Assembly: GCA_017993775.1 (NCBI GenBank) | Contig: JAGOMA010000046.1 | Location: 1-40,634 of the forward strand | Origin: Chloroflexota bacterium | Lineage (GTDB): Bacteria; Chloroflexota; Anaerolineae; Promineifilales; Promineifilaceae | DNA: 40,634 nucleotides | Direction of reading: 5' to 3' | Part shown: positions 15,447-21,541 of the stretch, one piece after another | Layout of the letters: the number at the start of each line of letters is the position of its first letter | Position numbering within the stretch: the first letter of the stretch is position 1 | Position numbers and translations under genes: made by a program | The notes under the pieces: model-generated | What the model was told of the DNA's origin: nothing | Seen by the model: the letters and a program-made list of their open reading frames with translations, nothing else | Database searches by the model: none

Positions 15447-17408
15447 TCAGGCCTCTTTAATCAGCCCGGAGCGGTAGGCGGCTAACAAATCCTTCAGGTT
15501 GTCGATGCGCTGTTGGATGGCGTGTCCCTCGTCCGTGTCTTTCACCCGGATGCGGAGGCGGTTGCGTTCCAGAATTTCTGTCTGTGTTTGCATGTCGATG
15601 CCTTCTTCGATGGCGAGCTGCTGCGATTCAAAGGGGTCGTGGGAGGCCAAGAGCAGGCCATAGGAATTGAAGATGAGCGTATAGCCGGCGATCCCGGTGA
15701 TTTTGTGATAGGCCTTGGCCAGCCCGCCGTCAATCACCAGCAGTTTGCCGCCGGCTTTGATGGGACTTTCCCCTCGACGCACCTGTACCGGGACGTGGCC
15801 GTTGATGATGTGGGCTGTGTCGGGGTTTAGGCCAAATTCGCGCAGGATTTTAACGGCCGTTACCTCCTTATCCCGCCAGGCAAAATAAGCGTTTTTCTCT
15901 TCTTTGTGCGTTGTTTCATCGGCAATGAAATAACGCTCGAAGGTCGCCATCTTGTTTTTACCAAAAATTGGCGACTTGGCTCCGCTCCACAAATACCACA
16001 TCACATCCTGGCCATATCGCTTTTCGTCTGGGTCTGTGCTGAAATAACCCTGCCGCGCCAGCCGGTCCAGCCGGTCCATAAATGCCTTGCCCGCAAATTC
16101 TTGCCCGGCAATACGCGCCGACATAAACGAGCCGTCATCTTCCATAGCGATACAACCGTGATAGAGCAAATTACCGTTGTAGATCAGGTACATGCTGCCC
16201 CGCGAAAAGAGAAAACGCACATGCTGCTGCAACCTTTCGCTGATGGCGAATGATTGTTGCAGCCGGGTGACGGTGCTGGTTTCTTCCGGGGTAAGCTGGT
16301 AAGGATTGGCCGGGTCGATGGTGGGGAAGTGGGCGTCGAGGAGGGGATAGGAACGGCCGTTCACCGTCACGGTTCCTGCCTCATAATCGATCTTATCCAA
16401 CATAAGGCGGTCTTGCATTTCGTAATGCGGCCGTCGTTGGATAATCTGCGCCTCCAGCTTAAGCTGGATGATGGTGATGGCCTTGTGCATCTTGGCCATC
16501 AACTGGATTTCGTTGTGCGTAAATTGCTCGTCGCTGCCGATTTTGGGCTGGAACCGCTCGCACGGATCATCACCATACACATCCATGGCAAAGGTGGCCA
16601 GCGGCAGCAGACTCAGCGCATATCCATGTTCCAAAGTCTCCATATTGGCGTAACGCAGCGCCGTGCGAATGACATTGGCGATGCACGCTGCGCTGCCCGC
16701 CGCCGCGCCCATCCATACAATGTCATGATTGCCCCACTGAATATCCAGGTCGTGGTAGGCCATCAATGTATCCATGATAATATGCGCTCCAGGGCCACGA
16801 TCATACACATCGCCAATGACATGCAGCCGGGCGATGGCCAGCCGCTGGATCAATTCGGCCATCGCTTCGATGAAATCATTGGCCTGCCCAATGGCGATAA
16901 TCGTTTCGATGATGCTGCGGTAGTATGCCAGTTTGTTGTCGCTGCCTTCTTGTTCGTGCAGCAGTTCCTCGATGATGTTGCCGAAATCGGCCGGTAAGGC
17001 GGCGCGCACATCGGCGCGGGTATATTTGGAGGCCAAATTGCGGCACAGACGGATCAGGCGAAACAAGGTGATGCGATACCAGGCGTCCGGATTTTCGGTT
17101 TTGGGCAGCAAGTGGGCCAGCTTTTTCTCCGGGTAATAGATCAGCGTGGCCAGATCGCGTTTTTCTTTCTCGTCCATGTCGTAGACAAACAACTCGTCGA
17201 TGCGCCGTTTGATGGAGCCGGAACCGTTTTTAAGGACGTGGAGAAAGGCTTCATACTCCCCGTGGATGTCGGAAACGAAGTGTTCTGTGCCCTTGGGAAG
17301 CTGCAATTGGGCGCTGAGGTTGATGATTTCCGTGGAGGCGGCTTGAATGGTGGGGAATTGTTGGGAAAGCAGAGAAAGGTAGGCTAGTTTTTCGGCTGAA
17401 ATGTCCAT
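15447..17408 (-). CDS. fbp: Fructose-1,6-bisphosphatase class III
   Basis: The 653-residue product is the large class III fructose-bisphosphatase first known from Firmicutes. It hydrolyses fructose 1,6-bisphosphate to fructose 6-phosphate in gluconeogenesis and is a metallophosphoesterase, unrelated to class I and II enzymes. Metal-binding motifs are visible in order: SDIHGEY (46-52), GDVYDRG, WGNHDIVWMGAA, and the late NGHVPVQVRRGESPIKAGG segment. Length and N-terminus (MDISAEKLAYLSLLSQQFP) fit the family. The frame is open to 17516, but ATG 17408 with AAGG upstream matches the family start; the longer form would overlap pdxH. pdxH lies 17 bp upstream on the same strand, so the two may be co-transcribed. 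Confidence 0.93.
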   Translation of the reverse strand: MDISAEKLAYLSLLSQQFPTIQAASTEIINLSAQLQLPKGTEHFVSDIHGEYEAFLHVLKNGSGSIKRRIDELFVYDMDEKEKRDLATLIYYPEKKLAHLLPKTENPDAWYRITLFRLIRLCRNLASKYTRADVRAALPADFGNIIEELLHEQEGSDNKLAYYRSIIETIIAIGQANDFIEAMAELIQRLAIARLHVIGDVYDRGPGAHIIMDTLMAYHDLDIQWGNHDIVWMGAAAGSAACIANVIRTALRYANMETLEHGYALSLLPLATFAMDVYGDDPCERFQPKIGSDEQFTHNEIQLMAKMHKAITIIQLKLEAQIIQRRPHYEMQDRLMLDKIDYEAGTVTVNGRSYPLLDAHFPTIDPANPYQLTPEETSTVTRLQQSFAISERLQQHVRFLFSRGSMYLIYNGNLLYHGCIAMEDDGSFMSARIAGQEFAGKAFMDRLDRLARQGYFSTDPDEKRYGQDVMWYLWSGAKSPIFGKNKMATFERYFIADETTHKEEKNAYFAWRDKEVTAVKILREFGLNPDTAHIINGHVPVQVRRGESPIKAGGKLLVIDGGLAKAYHKITGIAGYTLIFNSYGLLLASHDPFESQQLAIEEGIDMQTQTEILERNRLRIRVKDTDEGHAIQQRIDNLKDLLAAYRSGLIKEA

Positions 17409-17425
17409 ATGACCTTTTGACGTAG

Positions 17426-18034
17426 TTAAGGGATCAGGCGCTGGCGCAGCCAACGGCCGTCTGCTTGCAACGTATAGGCGAAGCGGTCGGGCAAATTGTC
17501 CGGTTGGCTTTGCCAAAATTCATACCGATAGGGCTGCAAACGATAGCCGCCCCAGGCGCTGGGTAAGGGAACCTGCCCGGCCTGAAATTTTTGTTTGAGT
17601 TCGGCCATTTTCGCTTGCAAAATGCTTCGTGAGGAAATCACTTCGCTGGATTGCGTGAGCCACGCGCCTAATTGGCTGCCGCGCGGCCGGGTGACAAAAT
17701 ATTGCCATACTTCAGTGGTAGAAAGGGCAACGGCCGTTCCCTGAATGCGCACCTGACACCCCAGCGCCAGCCAGGGAAAAAGCAGCGCTGCCTGCGGATG
17801 GGCGTCTAAATCACGCGCTTTTTGCGTGTCCAGGCCGGTGTAAAAGACAAATCCCTGCTGATCATATGTGCGTAGAAGCACTAAACGGGACGAGACGTCA
17901 CCTTCAGCCGACACAGTTGCCAGGCTCATGGCATTGGGTTGGGGTAAATTCTGCGCCTGAGCTGCCTGGTACCAGGCAGCAAACTGCGCCAACGGATCAT
18001 CGTGAAGTTCTGTGGCAGCGGGTGATTCACTCAT
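17426..18034 (-). CDS. pdxH: Pyridoxamine 5'-phosphate oxidase
   Basis: PdxH uses FMN to oxidise pyridoxamine or pyridoxine 5'-phosphate to pyridoxal 5'-phosphate. The 202-residue product shows the FMN-binding SRLVLLRTYD (49-58) and GFVFYTGLDTQKARDL (61-76), the RPRGSQLGAWLTQSS segment (116-130), and the C-terminal WLRQRLIP, matching the family's WxxxRLxP ending. The frame opens at 18076, but an intrinsic terminator of the upstream RRM gene occupies 18051-18099, so the start at 18034 is more likely. It is followed closely by fbp. Confidence 0.93.
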   Translation of the reverse strand: MSESPAATELHDDPLAQFAAWYQAAQAQNLPQPNAMSLATVSAEGDVSSRLVLLRTYDQQGFVFYTGLDTQKARDLDAHPQAALLFPWLALGCQVRIQGTAVALSTTEVWQYFVTRPRGSQLGAWLTQSSEVISSRSILQAKMAELKQKFQAGQVPLPSAWGGYRLQPYRYEFWQSQPDNLPDRFAYTLQADGRWLRQRLIP

Positions 18035-18050
18035 TACCGGGCAGAGAGAC

Positions 18051-18099
18051 AAAAAAACGGCCGTCTTGGTTCCCAATCAGGTTCCGAGACGGCCGTTTG
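18051..18099 (-). terminator. Intrinsic terminator of the RRM gene built from two ACGGCCGT octamers
   Basis: On the minus strand AAACGGCCGTCTCGGAACC and GGGAACCAAGACGGCCGTTT form a long stem with a short loop, followed at once by a run of T (seven A on the plus strand at 18051-18057). The stem core is one ACGGCCGT copy at 18057-18064 and another at 18089-18096. It lies 45 bp after the RRM gene stop and just before the pdxH start. Confidence 0.85.
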
Positions 18100-18143
18100 C
18101 TATGCGCTTGTTTGCAATTGACCTGTTGCCAGGAATCAATTAC

Positions 18144-18548
18144 TTACCAACGGCGGCTGTTTCCACTATCGTTGTAATCATTACGACGGCCGTAGTTATC
18201 ACCACCACCACCACGGCTGCTACCGCCACGGCTGTCACCACGGCCACCGCCGCTCCGACTGCCGCCGCCACCACTGCGATTACCACCGCCGCCACTGCGT
18301 TCTTCACGCGGACGGGCCTCGTTGACGCGCAAATTACGACCGCCAACTTCTTTGCCGTCTAAAGCAGCGATTGCTGCATCAGCCGCAGAAGGGGCCATCT
18401 CGACGAAGCAGAAACCACGAAAACGGCCGGTGTCCCGGTCATTGATCATGGCGACTGATTCGACATCACCGAACTCTGAAAACAGGTCACGAACATCTTC
18501 TTCTGTGGCCGAAAACGACAAATTCCCTACGTAAACTTTCTTTGCCAA
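18144..18548 (-). CDS. RNA-binding protein: RRM domain plus Gly/Arg-rich tail
   Basis: The 134-residue product has one RNA recognition motif (about 3-80) with RNP2 VYVGNL (5-10) and RNP1 RGFCFVEM (44-51), followed by a tail of repeated Gly, Arg and Ser (RSGGGG units) ending in DSGNSRRW. This is the architecture of the small bacterial Rbp proteins known in cyanobacteria, Chloroflexota and others, often cold-induced and acting as RNA chaperones. The start is TTG at 18548, with GGAGAGAG eight bases upstream; there is no alternative ATG. The GGN repeats make the complementary strand look like a protein rich in Thr and Ala, which is not real. A strong terminator follows at 18051-18099. Confidence 0.93.
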   Translation of the reverse strand: MAKKVYVGNLSFSATEEDVRDLFSEFGDVESVAMINDRDTGRFRGFCFVEMAPSAADAAIAALDGKEVGGRNLRVNEARPREERSGGGGNRSGGGGSRSGGGRGDSRGGSSRGGGGDNYGRRNDYNDSGNSRRW

Positions 18549-19016
18549 GTCTAACTCTCTCCAAAATGTAGTCCCAGTCTAAAACACAACCAAAAGCTGC
18601 GCAAACATGGGTGAAAAATATTTAACGTTTATAGGATACCCGTATTTTTCGATTTGTCCACAAAATGATTCCAGGAATTCTCAATTTAACTAGAAATATG
18701 TCATGCTGAGGTCCTCCGAAGCATCCCGTTCAGCCCTAATGACCAATACATGGGGATTCTTCGCTCCGCAGACTCCGCTCAGAATGACAATTCAGCCTAA
18801 ATTGCAAAGAAATTGCCCTGTTCGCACGAATGCCTGATCTAAATTGAGAATTGCTGAAATGATTCCCGAAAGCGGTTTCTGGTCAGTTGTAAGCCGATTC
18901 CTCCTAAAAAATCGCCGGGAACCCGTATTCCGCAATCCGTTGCCCGTAATCCATTGCCGCTAACTCTGGAAAATCTGTCGGATGCCGGGAGGCGGACTTC
19001 AAGCGGCGGTCAGTGT
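18549..19016. other. Long intergenic region between the RRM gene and tadA
   Basis: About 470 bp without a gene. It holds the promoter and possibly a long leader of the RRM gene (as is common for cold-inducible RNA-binding proteins), a nested inverted-repeat element at 18674-18854, and the tadA promoter at the right end. Base composition is more AT-rich than in neighbouring genes. No octamer is present. Confidence 0.6.
18674..18854. repeat. MITE-like element: nested inverted repeats
   Basis: Outer arms GGAATTCTCAATTTA (18674-18688) and TAAATTGAGAATTGC (18840-18854) are complementary at 13 of 15 positions. Inside lies a second inverted pair, TGTCATGCTGAG (18699-18710) and CTCAGAATGACA (18778-18789), with GATTCTTCGCTCCGCAGACTC between. 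The inner TGTCAT-CTGAG / CTCAGAATGACA phrase is a type of dispersed hairpin seen in many environmental bacterial genomes. There is no coding capacity. Confidence 0.7.
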
Positions 19017-19022
19017 TATAAT
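19017..19022 (+). promoter_or_regulatory. -10 box of tadA
   Basis: A perfect TATAAT ends seven bases before the ATG at 19030, so transcription would start on or next to the A of the start codon. No Shine-Dalgarno sequence is present, which agrees with leaderless translation. No strong -35 box is evident. Confidence 0.55.
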
Positions 19023-19029
19023 CTCGCGT

Positions 19030-19560
19030 ATGGTAGACGATTTGCTGACTCAAAAGCCTATTCCCGACGATGCGCGGACGGAAGCGGATGATTATTGGAT
19101 GAATCTGGCGCTGGCACAGGCTGCCCAGGCGGCGGCTTTGGGGGAAGTGCCCGTAGGCGCGGTGGCGGTGCTGAATGGCGCCGTGATTGGCGTCGGGTTT
19201 AACCGTAAAGAAGCCGACCTGGACCCGATGGCTCATGCAGAGATGATTGCGCTGCGGGCGGCGGCAACGGCCGTGCAAAACTGGCGGCTGATTGGCGTGA
19301 CGCTCTACTGCACGTTGGAACCCTGCCCCATGTGCGCCGGGGCAATGATTCAGGCGCGGCTGCCGCGATTGGTCTATGGCGCTAAAGACACGCGCTTTGG
19401 CGCAGATGGTTCGGTCGTCCAGGTATTGCGCGCGCCGGAATTTAATCACCGGGTGGCCATCACGTCTGGCGTGTTAGAGGAAGAGGCGGCCGCCTTGTTG
19501 CAACAATTTTTTCAGGACTTGCGCGAAAAACGGGGAAAAGCGGAAAAACGCGATCTGTAA
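19030..19560 (+). CDS. tadA: tRNA-specific adenosine deaminase
   Basis: TadA converts adenosine 34 in the anticodon of tRNA-Arg(ACG) to inosine. The 176-residue product has the cytidine/deoxycytidylate deaminase zinc site: His69 and catalytic Glu71 in MAHAEMIAL, and PCPMCAGAM with Cys99 and Cys102. GEVPVGAVAV (39-48) and LVYGAKDTRFGA are family features. The frame is open from 18982, but the TATAAT at 19017-19022 would be inside the longer form, so ATG 19030 is chosen. It converges with murJ copy 2, with 15 bp between stop codons. An octamer encodes Thr-Ala-Val near residue 80. Confidence 0.93.
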   Translation: MVDDLLTQKPIPDDARTEADDYWMNLALAQAAQAAALGEVPVGAVAVLNGAVIGVGFNRKEADLDPMAHAEMIALRAAATAVQNWRLIGVTLYCTLEPCPMCAGAMIQARLPRLVYGAKDTRFGADGSVVQVLRAPEFNHRVAITSGVLEEEAAALLQQFFQDLREKRGKAEKRDL

Positions 19561-19575
19561 GTGGTTCTGCTGCCG

Positions 19576-21198
19576 TTAGCGACTGAATCGTCGACGGCCG
19601 TAAGCCACAACTTGCTCCAATTCCTTCACGCGCAGCACGGCGCAGGCCAGCAAATAAGCCAATCCGCCCACGACCGACCCCACCAGCATCTGCCACCAGG
19701 GGGAAGCGGGAATTTGCGCCAGGGCGATGAGGGTAACGGCCGTCATCACCCCCGCCGCCAATCCCATGCGCAGGCTGCCATCCAGCAGCGCGCGCCCTTC
19801 CAGCCGCCCCATCTTGCGCCGCAGCAGCCAAAACAGTAGCGCCACTTCAAAGTAGTTGGATAGGCTAAACCCCAATGCTAGCCCGCCCAGCGGCAGCAGC
19901 CCGCGCTGCGGAAAAACCTTCTGGCTCAACCACAAACTCAGCACGGCCATGATGGCTATCTGCGCGCCGCCGGCCAAAACCGGCGTCAATGTGTCGCTCA
20001 AGGCGTAAAAAGCGCGGGCAATCACTTCCAACATCATCAGGGCAATCAATCCCAGCGACAGGTAAAACAAGGCCGCCGAAGCAAATTCGGTGGATTCGGC
20101 GTTGAACAAACCGCGTTCAAACAAAAGCGTGATGGTGGGTTGGCTGAGCAGCAGCAGCAGCACGGTAATCGGGAACCCCAGAAACAGCAGCAGGCGTAAA
20201 GAATCGGTGATGATGACCCGCATATCATCCAGCGCATGACGGGCGGCCAGCGTAGACAGCGTAGGGAAGGCGGCAATGCCCAGGGCAATGCCCAAAATAC
20301 CCAACGGCAAATTGATGATGCGAAAGGCCACGTTAATGGCCGGTAGGCTGCCCAGAGCCATCACGGCCGTTCCTGTTAGAAACAAAATAATGAATTTGTT
20401 GATCTCGCTAAAAGACAACCCCAACACACGCGGGGCCATCAGCTTCAATACCTGGATGACACCGGGATCGCGCACGGTGACAATCGGCGCGTAACGCGCT
20501 TTCTTTTGCGCCAACCCCGGCAGTTGGATCAAAAAGTGGCCCAACGCGCCAAGCACTGTACCTACCGCCAACCCCATGGCTTTGCCTTGGGTTGGACCGG
20601 CGTCTGGCTGCACCCAAAGCACTGCCCCGGCGATGATGCCCAAATTGTAGATGGTGGGAGCCAGCGCCGGCAGCAAAAAATGCTGACGCGCGTTTAACGC
20701 GCCCATGATCACCCCGCTGGCGGCAAAGATGACCGTGGAAAACAGCATCACCCGCATTAAGGTGACCGTTAGCGGCAGCAGTTCCGGGGCCAGGGTGATC
20801 TGGTCGGCATAAAAGAATTGGATGAGCGGCGCGGCAAAAATGGCCGCCAGCACAGCAATCGCCGCGACCACCAGGGTAATCAGGTTGATGACTGACGAGA
20901 AAAGCCGCCAGGCGCCCGGCTCGTCCTGGCGCACAAAGTAGGCGGAAAATGTGGGAATAAAGGCCGAGCCAATCGCGCCGCCGGCGACAATCATAAAAAT
21001 CGCTTCCGGGAAGCGGCTGGCGACGGCATAGGCATTGGCTTCCAGGGTTTCTGTGCCCAAATAATTAAGCGTGACCATGTCGCGCACCAGCCCTACTACT
21101 CGACTGAGCATGACGGCCACGCTCACCAATCCGGCGGCGCGGAGGACCTGGGAACGGCCGTTATCCAACTTGTTTTCTTCTGTTTCTGTGGCGGACAT
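19576..21198 (-). CDS. murJ: MurJ/MviN-family lipid II flippase, second copy
   Basis: This 540-residue protein with about 14 membrane segments belongs to the MurJ/MviN family. Characteristic parts are VAVMLSRVVGLVRDMV near 27-42, GGAIGSAFIPTFSAYF near 74-89, the LMAPRVLGLSFSEINKFI segment and ITLLFERGLFN near 372. It shares the fold and these motifs with the product of 9599-11206 but is far from identical. Its N-terminus and length are closer to ordinary MurJ, so this copy is the better candidate for the peptidoglycan precursor flippase. A TATAAT box eight bases before the ATG suggests a leaderless mRNA. A hairpin with T-tract lies directly upstream. Confidence 0.9.
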   Translation of the reverse strand: MSATETEENKLDNGRSQVLRAAGLVSVAVMLSRVVGLVRDMVTLNYLGTETLEANAYAVASRFPEAIFMIVAGGAIGSAFIPTFSAYFVRQDEPGAWRLFSSVINLITLVVAAIAVLAAIFAAPLIQFFYADQITLAPELLPLTVTLMRVMLFSTVIFAASGVIMGALNARQHFLLPALAPTIYNLGIIAGAVLWVQPDAGPTQGKAMGLAVGTVLGALGHFLIQLPGLAQKKARYAPIVTVRDPGVIQVLKLMAPRVLGLSFSEINKFIILFLTGTAVMALGSLPAINVAFRIINLPLGILGIALGIAAFPTLSTLAARHALDDMRVIITDSLRLLLFLGFPITVLLLLLSQPTITLLFERGLFNAESTEFASAALFYLSLGLIALMMLEVIARAFYALSDTLTPVLAGGAQIAIMAVLSLWLSQKVFPQRGLLPLGGLALGFSLSNYFEVALLFWLLRRKMGRLEGRALLDGSLRMGLAAGVMTAVTLIALAQIPASPWWQMLVGSVVGGLAYLLACAVLRVKELEQVVAYGRRRFSR

Positions 21199-21206
21199 AG
21201 CGGAGG

Positions 21207-21212
21207 ATTATA
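21207..21212 (-). promoter_or_regulatory. -10 box of murJ copy 2
   Basis: On the minus strand TATAAT is followed by CCTCCGCT and then the ATG at 21198. The 8-nt distance fits transcription starting at or next to the start codon. TTTTTG lies 17 bp upstream, within the T-tract of the preceding terminator hairpin, so terminator and promoter would overlap. Confidence 0.5.
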
Positions 21213-21225
21213 CGACCAACGCTTT

Positions 21226-21262
21226 AAAACAAAAACGGGCTGGTCCCCAACGAACCAGCCCG
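21226..21262 (-). terminator. Terminator-type hairpin upstream of murJ copy 2
   Basis: CGGGCTGGT (21236-21244) pairs with ACCAGCCCG (21254-21262); on the minus strand the stem is followed directly by TTTTTGTTTT. On the plus strand only a weaker TTTTT follows. No minus-strand protein gene ends here, so it may end a small RNA or act as an attenuator-like barrier before the murJ promoter. Confidence 0.55.
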
Positions 21263-21428
21263 ATTGGTTTTTGGAGAGTCAGGAACGCCGAAACCTGACT
21301 CTCGTTAAAAGGAGGAGAAGAAGAAGAGATTTTACCCTTCAATGACTATTCTAAGGCAAAACCCCTACGGCACACTGTACGTCGATCCTACGCAAAACCT
21401 ACGTCAAACCTACGCTAGTGAAATTTTA
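21226..21428 (-). ncRNA. Candidate small RNA upstream of murJ copy 2
   Basis: Reading the minus strand, TTCAAT (21450-21445), a 16-bp spacer and TAAAAT (21428-21423) could be a promoter. The region then contains a hairpin GAGAGTCAGG / CCTGACTCTC (21274-21303), a second hairpin (21236-21262) and a T-tract, the outline of a roughly 190-nt two-stem RNA. There is no coding frame of note. The evidence is structural only, and an RNA from the opposite strand or simple regulatory DNA is also possible. Confidence 0.3.
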
Positions 21429-21434
21429 TACAAT
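21364..21434 (+). promoter_or_regulatory. Five phased CCTACG direct repeats next to a -10-like box
   Basis: The hexamer CCTACG occurs at 21364, 21387, 21398 and 21409, with a one-off TGTACG at 21376. Spacings are 12, 11, 11 and 11 bp, about one helical turn, so all face the same side of the DNA. Spacers are A-rich (CAAAA, TCAAA). TACAAT at 21429-21434 is placed so that the last two repeats cover the -35 position. That is the layout used by PhoB/OmpR-type winged-helix regulators, which bind direct repeats of 11-bp period (established knowledge). The likely target is the glycosyltransferase gene about 100 bp downstream. Confidence 0.5.
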
Positions 21435-21541
21435 ATCCAGGATAATTGAACCGCCTGGGAGAATGGAGAGTGCCAATTTCTAACAATGCCTACTCTGCCA
21501 TTGCATGACGTTTAAGAGGGGACGGGCTAAAATCCATGACT

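Noticed and set aside
18140..18362. Plus-strand Thr/Ala-rich frame opposite the RRM gene
   Set aside because: It is the antisense image of the Gly/Arg repeat tail of a well-supported RRM protein.
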